Assembly (NCBI GenBank): GCA_014607495.2
Contig: CP053169.1
Span: forward strand, 6,882,001-6,946,000
DNA: 64,000 nucleotides
Direction: 5' to 3'
Source of the DNA: Carposina sasakii
Taxonomy: Eukaryota > Arthropoda > Insecta > Lepidoptera > Carposinidae
Under the pieces are notes generated by a model that ran no database searches, was not told the origin of the DNA, and saw nothing but the letters and a program-made list of their open reading frames with translations. Positions 25,341 through 35,413 of the stretch are shown here, piece by piece (the stretch's first letter is position 1; each line of letters starts with the position of its first letter). The position numbers and the translations under genes are program-made.

Positions 25341-25571
25341 AACCAGTGGACGCCCGCTACTTCGTCCGCGTGGACTGCAGAAAATACAAAATGTCGAATT
25401 ATCCGGAATAAAAATATTTCCCTGGGATATAAAGTAGCCTATGTGTTAATCCAGGGTATCAGCTAACTCTATACCAAATTTTATTAAAATCACTCCAGTT
25501 GTTTTTACGTGAAAGAGTAACAAACATACATCCACTCACAAACTTTCGCGTTTATATATATAAGTAGGATA
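25341..25571 (+). mobile_element. Lep1-type (Helitron-like) repeat
   Basis: Contains GACGCCCGCTACTTCGTCCG, CGTGGACTGCAG, CCTGGGATATAAAGTAGCCT, GTGTTAATCCAGGGTATCAG, GTGAAAGAGTAACAAACATA and ACTTTCGCGTTTATATATAT. This is the widespread lepidopteran repeat usually assigned to non-autonomous Helitrons of the Lep1 kind; the class assignment is from memory of that family. Confidence 0.75.
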
Positions 25572-25734
25572 GCAAGATAAACAAGAAGACCCCACAGCCA
25601 CTTTAGCACAGCCAGGACACATCTTACTGGCAGTCAAAAAGGTGACATTCAACCATTGTTCTTTGCAACCTCTATTGAAATAATGTCATGTTCTTAACAA
25701 AATTAGATTTACCATTTGAATTTTTTTTTTTTTT

Positions 25735-25895
25735 TTACACTTCACAACACATTGACTTAGTCCCACACTAAGATCCCTAAGGCCTTGTGTCGTGAGCAAC
25801 GGTCAAACATATACTCGCTCATATTCATCACATCAATGTTTGCACCTACCGGGATTCGAACCCAGGACCTTGGCATACCAGGCCGTCTAAATTAA
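25735..25895 (-). repeat. tRNA-derived SINE, reversed
   Basis: Reverse copy of the SINE body seen at 22669-22860, ending in the inverted B box GGGATTCGAACCCAGGACC and ACCAGGCCGTCT. Preceded at 25720 by a T-run that would be the A-rich tail on the other strand. Confidence 0.7.
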
Positions 25896-26882
25896 ATTAA
25901 AAATACCAAAGAAAACAACTCTTACCCGAGTGGCCCTCAACGGAAAAGTTATCACTACACGATCATACTCTGAATATCGACCAAGGATGGTAGGAGCAAA
26001 ATAGAAATTTATGGATCATGTTACCTTTGTTTTTTCTTTGCCTGCAATATGATATTTAACTACGTAAAACCTTACACATGCTCGCTCATTCATCGATGCG
26101 AAATACTATTTTCCTCAATAGATTTTGCTAATGACTAATAAATACGGGACATGATATCTACGAATGTGTAAACATACCTATCTACTTACACTGTGACGTA
26201 AATGGGGGTGTAAGTGTAAACAACTTCTTTCTCACGGTCAACGGGGGAGACCATAATAGCGTAAACCTAATGACAAAGGTCATCGAATTAGAAAACACAC
26301 TTACATACACCCATATCATAAATCGCTTACTCTAACTCCAACCACACTTGACGACTGAAAAATTACTTTTATGTCAAAGTAAACAAAACTACCATCGCTC
26401 CATCGAGTTGCCTTAGGGTAACTACTATAAATGCCTTTGTTAAGTAATCTTCAATTAGTTTAAATTGCACTCGCATTCACCATATTGTATCACTGTAAAC
26501 TAGATTCAGGGTATGTACCGCTGATTTCTCTCAACATGACCCTTTCTGACTCATGGATTTCTCTAAACAGGTCTAAGGTTACCTACCGAATGTGAACACA
26601 ACTGTGTTGATGTATTATTTAGTATCATTTATTTATGGCTGCGTAACGTATGCAGTAAAAAATATAAACTTGAGTCATTCCTAAGAAAAACACCAAACTC
26701 CTCTTTTTCGAGGATTAATGGTTTTTAGTAGAATAGTGGCCAATGTCAACTCCACCTAACCATTTTCAGCTAGATATAGGTAGAGTCGTCTCGTTTTCTC
26801 TTGAAGAGAGAGTCCCTCTAAGTAAAGATTGAGACAACACAAAATGGGGCCGTAATAGTCGGTTTTCTTAATATTTTTTCCT

Positions 26883-26888
26883 TTTATT
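26883..26888 (-). terminator. PGRP-B poly(A) signal candidate
   Basis: The minus strand reads AATAAA here, 104-109 nt beyond the PGRP-B stop codon. Confidence 0.45.
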
Positions 26889-26991
26889 AAATAAATATTT
26901 AAAAAATCTTAATAATTATAAGTTTTAAATATCACAAACATTTCTTTTCAAAATAAATTATTTTATATCAGCAATGAAATCACATCAAACA

Positions 26992-29445
26992 TCATGACAT
27001 ATTTTTCTTGAATTTGGGCACAAAATGTTCCCATGTAGAAATGTGCCGCATCAGCGCCTCTCCAGGACACTCGGTGGCCATGGCCTGCCTGTGACCCACT
27101 AGCTTGTAGCCCTTCTTAATGATGCCGAGCTCTACTCCTGTAGAGATCAACGCCTTTGTTCTTTCCAACTGATGTGGCGGTGGTAGCTCCTCTGTAGAAA
27201 GAATGATAAATCGTCAGAAGATGACGTAGGTAATATTTAAGCTTTCTTGTTTCATCCGTGATAAGTTAAAATAGGTAAACCTAATCTAACTCTATTTGCT
27301 TAAGTACCTACACTCGTGGATTTACGAAGTTTATCCGAATGACTTCTCACTATTTATTTTTGTCCAAGAGTTAGTTCCATTTGTCGGGAACCGATGTCAG
27401 GGCCGATAAGAAATGTCGGGTGTTTTGCCAGCTATGCCCGGAAAAAAGTCCTAGCTCGCCTAGAGTAAATACTCGTAATAAAGCACTATAAACTAGTGGG
27501 ATAATACGACAATTATCGCGAAAGTGGCGACCGTCTAGGTACAAAATAAAATACAGACTGCGCCGCAATCTGGCTACAATCATAGAAAAGTTTCTACATA
27601 TACAAACCTCTCCAATCACCAATGAGGCAAATGCCGATGCTGAAGTTGTTAGCAGGACCAGCGTGGATGCCCACCACATCCCAGCCCCGACCTTCGTAGG
27701 CTGCACCGTCGCTGCCCACGCAGAAACTGAAATCGGAAACCTTATATGTACGTAGATACTATTAATTGACAAAACATGAGTGATTTGTGTAATTATGTTA
27801 TGTATGCTTCGAGGATGTAACTACGTCTTTGGCCAAACGGCGTAAACGAATTATTGCTTAACAATTATAGTTTAGAAAGAAACCATAATATTGTTCCGAT
27901 CCTAAAAAAATTATAACGACGGTAGATGAAGATGAAAAGACTTTTAGCAGACCAGTTAAGATTTTACAATTAATTGCACTCCCTGTGCTGATGTAGGGTC
28001 TTCACTAGAATCATACATCAGCTGCATCTCCTTCCGTTCATGTTATAAGAGTCGACTAAGGAACTCGGGCATCCTCTCAGGCGATAGCTGTCTACTGTCC
28101 CAGCTATGCTAAATGTGGCGGTGGGATCTCCTGGATCCTGCAGATCTAGCTACCTCATCTCGGGAACACAGCCATATGTATATACAGGCTGATTTTTGGT
28201 CGTCAACGTTCCCGCAAACTACAGAATCTCCTCATCATCACGATCATTTTTCTCCATGGAAGCATACCTGGGAAGTGTCTGGTTTCCAAAATATTAGGGT
28301 CCAAAGTTGAGTAAATAGACTGCGTTTTTCTGGATTGACACGTTGACGCGTGAACAAGATTTTTTAATGAGAAATAATTAATATCCGTCTATGAAAAAAC
28401 TAGCATAAACACTGGACACTATAAATTTTGCCTGATCAAGTAATAAAAAAATTCAAAAAAATTTACATCGTTTCCCAGCATTTTTTTTTGCATAAACTTA
28501 CTTTATTTGATGTATAGATTACGTACCCTTCGTTAAGGGTGCCAACTAAAAAACACCCTGTTTATGTATGTACCATGCATGTTGTACTTACTTGTACCCA
28601 ATATCACCCCAGCCCAAGCTGTTGTGATATCTTTGCATCGACCTCATAGCCGCAGAACACTCATCAGTGGTATTACAAACTCCAGGAATGTATGTGTGGT
28701 GGATGACCACGTAGGCTGTGGGTGTTGTCAGTGGTCGAGTGACGTTGCGTGGTTCAGCTCCCCAGTCCTCACGTGAGAGATATGGGAGGGAGAGGGGAAA
28801 AGCTAAAATGTCCAATGATTAGAGAACTGACGAAATGACCTATTGATGCGTCTGTGCTTCTATCTAATAATATTATAAGATGAAGTGTGTGAATATATTT
28901 CAACAAAATCAGAAATTCAACTTATTTCAAATAATTACAATAAAAATAAAAATGCAAGCGAATCAAAAATACAGGTTGTCTTGGTGTGAATAAAATAAGA
29001 TTATGTGAGTAGCGATTGATATTTGATAATAGATCCTGTTCAAATCAAAACAAATCATTTATGATCCGTATTTAATGGTTATTATACAATTTTCAGTAGG
29101 TATATCTAAATATCCTGTATATATTTAGGTACGTCACGTTTGCAATGGCCTTAAATAATCTGATACCAGATATAGATCTTATCATTTTAACACTGTAAAT
29201 GTCCGCAATCTCACCTACAGGTAGGCAATGCACTTTATTATGCTCAAGAATGATAATTAACTGTACATTACCCGTTCTGTATAAAGAATATGTTTTCCTC
29301 ATACATTGCCGGTAATGTACCTACTCGTACGTTGAAATTGGAGATTAAAAATCGACTCACCGTCCTTGGTGGGCAATCCATTGACAAATACGTGTAATGG
29401 GCTTATCAAATAAATACAAAAACAAAAACTGATAACAGAGTTCAT
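26992..29445 (-). CDS. Peptidoglycan recognition protein B, PGRP-LB-like amidase
   Basis: Secreted PGRP with predicted zinc amidase activity. Coding exons in transcription order: 29361-29445, 28592-28802, 27608-27726, 26992-27191; phases 1, 2, 1; 204 residues. The N-terminus is a hydrophobic signal peptide (VISFCFCIYLISPLHVFV). The domain carries His63 (VVIHHT), Tyr98 (DIGY), His172 (LVGHRQA) and Cys180 (TECPGE), so all zinc ligands are present; the first two are 35 rather than 36 residues apart because of a one-residue deletion before GWGDIGY. GRGW and GDWR are shared with gene A, and with A it forms the LB-like pair. It ends soon after the domain (HFVPKFKKNMS), without the long tail of A. 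R1 copy 6 lies in its second intron. Confidence 0.93.
28183..28561 (+). mobile_element. R1 repeat, copy 6, in PGRP-B intron
   Basis: From TACAGGCTGATTTTTGGTCG to GCCAACTAAAAAACACCCTGT. It directly follows an R2 repeat copy (27985-28178) and ends 30 bp before PGRP-B exon 2. Confidence 0.8.
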
Positions 29446-29514
29446 TATTATTAGATATATTATAATTTCTTTTATGACATGTGTTCAGGACAGTAGTTGC
29501 TACAGATTTAACAC

Positions 29515-29541
29515 ACTGAAGTGACATCTGTTTACTTTATA
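29515..29541 (-). promoter_or_regulatory. PGRP-B core promoter candidate (TATA + Inr)
   Basis: The minus strand reads TATAAAG from 29541, then TCAGT (arthropod initiator) at 29519-29515 with its A 24 nt downstream of the TATA start. The implied 5' UTR of about 72 nt reaches the ATG at 29445 without needing an intron. Confidence 0.5.
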
Positions 29542-29881
29542 CTCGTTTTAGGTACTTTCCCTTGAGACTATAGATTTAGTTTTGAGATAAAGTAGGTACC
29601 TATATGGAGTGATATCAGAAAATGTATTATAAAATACACTACTACAGTATGAATCGTAGTAAATCTAGTAGAAGTATTATGTACGACCTTATATTTTTAT
29701 CATAGTGATAGTACAAGAAAAAAAAATGTTTAGTATGATAAGTTAAATTATAATATATTTTTTCCCTTCTATAATTGAGTTGTTGTCTATCTTCCATTAA
29801 TTATTCCGACAATCGTTGTCGCTTGAAAAATTGTTACTTCTGTCATCCATGCATGCCCCCTGGTTCTTACATGGAGCTATT

Positions 29882-32287
29882 CTAGCTAAGCCTACGATCA
29901 AAGTTGACCCATGAGGATATTTCTTCAAACAGCCTGTCGCCGGGACACTCTGTAGTCCCGACTTGTCTATGGCCAACTATAGAGTGCGCATGCCGGATGT
30001 AGCGCAGCTGTACTCCGGTATTTATGAGGATTTTAAGCGCTTCTAGCTGCTGTTTCGGCGGTATTTCAGCTGTAAACGGTATTCAAGTTATAATGGCCAA
30101 GTTTTAAAGTTTAATTTGGAATTGTACTAAGCTTTTGTAGATAAAATAATTTAATAAAATCCATATCATACGTAATTGTAGAAGTACTCGTATTGCATTT
30201 CTAAAGTCACGTATTATAACACTTTTTTTATTTACAAAGGCTTAGTTTAGACCAAAACAAGACGGCGGCGTCATATGGGCTAATAGGATAATACAAATAA
30301 TTGTTTTAACATTTTGGTAATTGGTACATGTGGGTCCTTAAACTATTTGGATAACAGTTATTAATTAATTCAACTTTATACTTACAAACAAAATCTCCAA
30401 TCAGTACTATGCCTATGCTCATGGCATTGAATCCTGCAGCATGTGCTCCCACCACCTCCCAGCCTCGACCCTCGTAGATGGCGCCATCTCCACCGACTGC
30501 AAAGCTGAAAAAACATACTTTATCAATATCGATATGTCATGGCATACGTATCTATTGTCATACATTTTTTTTAAAGCAATAGAAGATACAGACATCTATT
30601 GAAATTGATATAAAGTAGAAATAACTTTTATAGTTCTCCTAAATTGTCAACGTATACTTGCCTGCTATTATCTAGTAAATAAAGGAACATAAGATATACA
30701 AATGTTGAATGCGGAGCTTCACTAGAATAGGTATATCTAATGGGCACAGGCCATTGAGCCAATTTGAAGAATGAGATGATGCTGTCTCTATCTTTATCAA
30801 GTTGTAGAGAGAGATTAATAGCATCAAATTTATCCTTCAGATGGGCTTCATGACCATTGGCAAAATCGGCCATTATTATAAACTAGTTGTTGCCCGCGAT
30901 TCCGACTCCGTGGACTGAAGAAAAAAACAAAATATCGAAATTATCCGGAATAAAAAAAAACCCGGGATGAAAGGTACCGAGCCAATGTTTTATAATCCAG
31001 GGAATCAGCTAACTCTATACCAAATTTTATTAAAATCGCTTCAGTTGTTTAGACGTGAAGAAGTAGCAAACATACACACTCACACACAAACTTTCGCCTT
31101 TTTATTATTATTATATTAGTGTGATACTCACTTATAACCAATATCTGCCCACCCATTATCGACCTGGTGGGTCCTCTGCATAGACCGCATAGCTGTTGCA
31201 CATTCGCTGAAGGTCTGGCAAGGTCCAGGGATGAAGCTGTGGTGGACCACCACCAGGGACACGGGGAGGCCTAGCGCTGTGGTGGCGGTAGGAGGCTGTG
31301 CCCCCCATTCCGATCTGGTCACTGCTATGCTATGGCTCTTTCTGCTTTGGTTACTGGATGACGACGCTAATGAGAATAAAGTTTGTTTATCCTGAATCAA
31401 ATCAGCAATCGTGTAGATAAAATCACTGTAATTTTTAAAAATCATGTAAAAATAATCTTATAAATGGTAATTGCATAGAGATATCGGTACCCACAAATTT
31501 AATATCAAGTCATCATATTATTTTTTATAGTAGCATATATACAGGATGTAACAAAAAGGGTATGTTAAGCGAAAAGCTATGTGAACAGCCCACTGTAAAG
31601 AACCTATCCACAAAATTTGAGACCTGAAATCACATGTTTATTTTTCCCGATAGTATGGAGAATTTTTAAATATCCCAGGAATTTTCATACAATCTTGAAA
31701 AATAAAAATGTGATTTCGAGTCTCAAATTTTGTAGATAGGTTCTCTATAGTGGGCTATTTACATAGCTTTTCGCTTAACATACCCTTTTTGTTACACCCT
31801 GTATACAGGATGATTTTTGGTCGTCAGTGTTCCCGAAAACTACGGAATCTCCTCATCATCACGATCATTTTTCTCCATGGAAGCATACCTGGGAAGTGTC
31901 TGGTTTCCAAAATATTAGGGTCCAAAGTTGAGTAAGTAGACTGCGTTTTTCTGCATAAATGCACATTGACGCGTGTAGCAAGATTTTATCACGAGAAATT
32001 ATTAATATCTGTCTATGAAAAAACTAGCACAAATACTGGACGCTATAAATTTCGCCCGATCAAGTAATAAAAAAATTACGTCGTTTCCCAGCATTTTTTT
32101 TGGTATAAACTTACTTTATTTGATGAATAGAGTACGAACCCTTCGTTAAGGGTGGCAACGAAAAAACACCTGTATATGATAAATATAGTAAGTAAATATA
32201 GTAGGTATATATAGTATTATACTTACGATAACTGTATGTTCTTCCAATAAGGACCATCAGTACTGCATTCATAACATGGTTGACCAT
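29882..32287 (-). CDS. Peptidoglycan recognition protein C, amidase-competent, GDFV subtype
   Basis: Secreted PGRP. Coding exons in transcription order: 32227-32287, 31132-31366, 30386-30504, 29882-30069; phases 1, 2, 1; 200 residues. The N-terminus is a short, rather weak hydrophobic segment (MNAVLMVLIG); a second ATG at codon 6 could also start. A Ser-rich linker (SSSSNQSRKS) precedes the domain. Zinc ligands: His62 (VVVHHS), Tyr98 (DIGY), His172 (IVGHRQV), Cys180 (TECPGD), spaced 36, 74 and 8. It has YEGRGW but GDFVSEIPP where A and B have GDWR-ELPPP. The donor after GDFVS (GTAAGT) sits four bases later than in A and B, yet the exon is still 119 nt long. Its intron 2 carries a Lep1-type insertion that ends within about 10 bp of exon 2. 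Confidence 0.92.
30882..31121 (+). mobile_element. Lep1-type repeat in PGRP-C intron
   Basis: Contains TTGCCCGCGATTCCGACTCC, CGTGGACTGAAG, CCAGGGAATCAGCTAACTCT, ATTTTATTAAAATCGCTTCA and ACTTTCGCCTTTTTATTATT. Same family as 25341-25571. Its end lies about 10 bp from the exon-2 splice donor of PGRP-C. Confidence 0.75.
31539..31804. mobile_element. Foldback MITE (TACAGG-TGTAACAAA ends), copy a
   Basis: The left arm TACAGGATGTAACAAAAAGG and GTATGTTAAGCGAAAAGCTA recur inverted at the right end (TAGCTTTTCGCTTAACATAC ... GTTACACCCTGTA). The middle also pairs: ATCCACAAAATTTGAGA against TCTCAAATTTTGTAGAT. Its right end touches R1 copy 7 at 31803. A sister copy lies at 44012-44275. Confidence 0.85.
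31803..32174 (+). mobile_element. R1 repeat, copy 7, in PGRP-C intron
   Basis: From TACAGGATGATTTTTGGTCG to GGCAACGAAAAAACACCTGTA. Abuts the foldback MITE at its left end and ends about 50 bp before PGRP-C exon 1. Confidence 0.8.
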
Positions 32288-32385
32288 TATTGTAAAATAT
32301 ATTTTTTCTGAAAGAGTAATTTGTAATAATCATGCTGTTAAATTATAGTATACCTACCTACCCACTCATCATATTTTATTTAGGT

Positions 32386-32530
32386 GAGCTATTGCCCGCG
32401 ACTTCGTCTGCGTGGACCACAGAATGTAGTTTATGTCCTTCTCCGTACTCCAACTATTCCTAATATGGAAAATTTCAAGAAGATTGAATAAAGCGTGGAG
32501 AGGTAGCAAACAAACAAACAAACTTACTTT
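32386..32530 (+). repeat. Lep1-type repeat fragment
   Basis: Contains TATTGCCCGCGACTTCGTCT, GCGTGGACCACAGAATGTAG and AAGCGTGGAGAGGTAGCAAA followed by an ACAAACAAAC run. A near-identical partner is at 46389-46530. Confidence 0.7.
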
Positions 32531-33002
32531 TTTTTAATAATACATAATTAGTTAGGATGGAATTAGGATTACCTAGTCACTTTGCTATATTTCTACGTTC
32601 ATATAAAGTCCCTACCTTACCTACCTAACCTACCCACCCATATACCTATCCTATTCCTAATTAAGATATTTAGCGGTTGTTTGCACTTAACTGAGACATA
32701 AAATTGAAACGTTGATAGGCATCACGAGGAATACCACTGTCCTGGTAGAAGTCTAAGTCCACATATGAAATCTTATCTAGTGAGGTAGCACTTAGGACAT
32801 ACTTATAATGACTATGAAGTGTTAAGTAGGTGCTCGAAATTAAATACACGTGGACTAGATCTAGGAAATATATAAATATTCGTAAATACTAACTTATGTT
32901 GTAAATGAGGAAGTAAAACCTACTTAGCTACTTACTTATCAGTTTGTTTCCGTTTCATGACAAAAGAGATGAATGAATAATTTACAAGATTTGGTATATG
33001 GA

Positions 33003-33245
33003 TAATGATCATCAGCCTATTGCAGTCCACTGCTGGACGTAGGCCTCCCCCAGGGCACGTCACAAGACTGCCATGGGGAGGTATTTGCCCATAGTCACCA
33101 CGCTGGGTAGGCGGGTAGTTTGTATTTTGGACTATGTTGTCAACACGGGAGGCGCTGCTGCTCACCTCCCGGAAACCCTTAATCGCCTCGTACCCACAGG
33201 CAGACATGGGGTGGTACGAATTCTACTCTGCCGGCACCACGCGGC
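33003..33245 (-). repeat. RTE-tail repeat, reversed
   Basis: Inverted copy of the 23680-23912 repeat: ATCATCAGCCTATTGCAGTC, CTGGACGTAGGCCTCCCCCA, CACCACGCTGGGTAGGCGGG and CGCCTCGTACCCACAGGCAG. Confidence 0.8.
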
Positions 33246-35152
33246 CAATATGGATAATAGGAAATGCAAAAAAAGCTATTTTCTTTTCATTCCGGGAATT
33301 ATTTCGGAACTGCCTACCACACAAATTATTTTTAAGGTAAGTTTTCTTTTTTATTTTAGTTTAGATATAAGTTTGTAACAATTAGTGATTTTCTATTGAT
33401 CAAGCGATGTACCTAGATACAATAAGGAAAATATCACAATAATAAGTTGAAACATGTGAAAGCATTAAACAAACAAATGTTTCCATGAAATGTCCTACCG
33501 TATTACGTACATGGGCTTTCCCCTAAGAAAACGTAGCTCTACGCACGTAGGCTATCGTTGGTCTTTTTACAATGCACCTAATAACCAGCACTACATAATT
33601 AAGGGTCACCAAACATAAAGTTGTACCTACTATTGAACATTAAATAAAATATCTACTTTCTTTAGAATTATTAAGAATTTTGGCACTAAGTAGGTAGGTA
33701 CTTAAATTTCTTCACCTACTAGATGCTAAATAAAAAACGACTATTTTTATAATTGTTAAGGAATAAAATATGATTATGTTTACTTGCATTGCTTTTCCGG
33801 TCCCATCTGATAAATACAGGATGATTTTTGGTCGTCAACGTTCCCGAAAACTACGGAATCTCGTCAAAATCACGATCATTTTTCTCCATGGAAGCATACC
33901 TGGGAAGTGTCTGGTTCCCAAGATATTAAGGTCCAAAGTTGAGTAAATAGACTGCGCTTTTCTGCATAAATGCACATAGCGCGCGTAACAATATTTTTTT
34001 ACGAGAAATATTTAATATCTGTCATTGAAAAAACTAGCATAAACACTGGACACTATAAATTTCGCCCGATCAAGTAATAAAAAAATAAAAAAAAAAATTA
34101 TTTGTTTTCCCAGTATTTTTTTTGCCATAAATTTACTTTATTTGATGTATAGAGTGTACATACCCTTCGTTAAGGGTGGCAACGAAAAAACACCCTTATA
34201 GCCATAGGGCATTTTTGGAGTAGATATTTATAAAAAAAAATGTTTGAAAGAAGTACTAGATACTTGCTTACCCACCGGAACATGAAAGAAAACAATCAAT
34301 AATTGCCTATCGTTTTTTGTAATCACTGTTACAAAAACAAATTGTCACTGAATAAATACTAATTAATAAAATCAAAGCAATTGTGATAATCTAAATGAAA
34401 GTAATCTAAATAAGTCTATCTATAGGTTATTGAATGCAGTATCATTCGTGCGTATAATATATTATCATTAGTTTTGACGTACGAGTAGGTTACTTTGGTT
34501 ATCAAAGATGAGATAGTGTATAATAAAGAAGGCATCTCATGACCAGAGGGCTGGCTAATTTTTTGGACAGCGAGTAAGCCTCGCTATCCAGCGGGGCAAC
34601 GCTGCCAGCCTTTTGGGCACATTGCCAGCGGTGGAGGACTTGCAAGGAGTCTTCTATTTGTAAATTTTATTTTATTTTGTAGCTCTAGTTTTTTATTTAC
34701 GTAGGTTTAGTTATTATTGAAAATAATTTTAGTTCGTAGGTTATTGGTTATTTAGTATTTATTATGCTACGTATTATGTACATATCTATTCTAATAAAGA
34801 TTATTACTTAATAAAGAAAACTAAATTATAATAAAGTAATTTTAATAAAGGTCTTAAACACATCACTAAAATAGTTGTTCTTTTCGGGATAGGTAAGTAG
34901 TTGTTCCTTGTATCGAATTTTATCACCTATGTCTACCAATGACATAACAATCGCCTTGTCGGCATATGTTGGCGAAGCTCTCCCAAGTCGACTACAGACC
35001 TCAAGGCGTTCTGTCAGACGATGAGCTAGCAACTTGTCACTGATCATTTACATCTCTACCCGTCTATGCTAAACGTGGCTACAGGATCTCCTTCGTGATT
35101 CTGGCTACCCCCATTTCGGGAACACAACCCTGTATGTATTGTTTTGTCAATA
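33246..35152. other. Intergenic DNA between PGRP-C and PGRP-D with R1 copy 8
   Basis: No gene seen. It contains R1 copy 8 (33815-34200), a GC-richer segment near 34540-34640 (AGCCTCGCTATCCAGCGGGG), and an R2 copy at about 34900-35145. The upstream control region of PGRP-C is expected here or in 32310-33000, but I see no clear TATA/Inr pair. Confidence 0.55.
33815..34200 (+). mobile_element. R1 repeat, copy 8
   Basis: From TACAGGATGATTTTTGGTCG to GGCAACGAAAAAACACCCTTA. Confidence 0.8.
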
Positions 35153-35158
35153 TTTATT
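35153..35158 (-). terminator. PGRP-D poly(A) signal candidate
   Basis: The minus strand reads AATAAA about 255 nt past the PGRP-D stop codon. Confidence 0.35.
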
Positions 35159-35413
35159 TATAACAACAACCATATTACAAAGCATTACAGCTTGCGCCAA
35201 TGCGCCTTGAAATGTAGATATTATGATAACTTTAACAATTATAATGTGCATTAAAATATCAGATAAAAAATAATTCATTCACCATCTCACAGTATCTCAG
35301 ACACTCGCGACTCACAGACGGCCATGCACTCATAAACAGATCACACTCTGGTGCTGATGCCAAGAGTGCATTTAGCATTGTTAATGCGCGGAGAAGTGGC
35401 GAGTATCTGTGAG

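Noticed and set aside
25720..25740. Polypyrimidine run as a splice acceptor for a hidden PGRP pseudogene between A and B
   Set aside because: I searched 20.1-26.9 kb for GRGW, HRQ and ECPG-like codons on both strands and saw none; the T-run is a SINE tail.
27371..27772. 133-codon minus-strand open frame
   Set aside because: It covers PGRP-B exon 3 in the wrong frame; the conserved frame gives YEGRGW and GDWR.
33073..33378. 101-codon plus-strand open frame with AHLPETLNRLVPTGRHGV
   Set aside because: It translates the reversed RTE-tail repeat 33003-33245; the same phrase occurs wherever that repeat lies.
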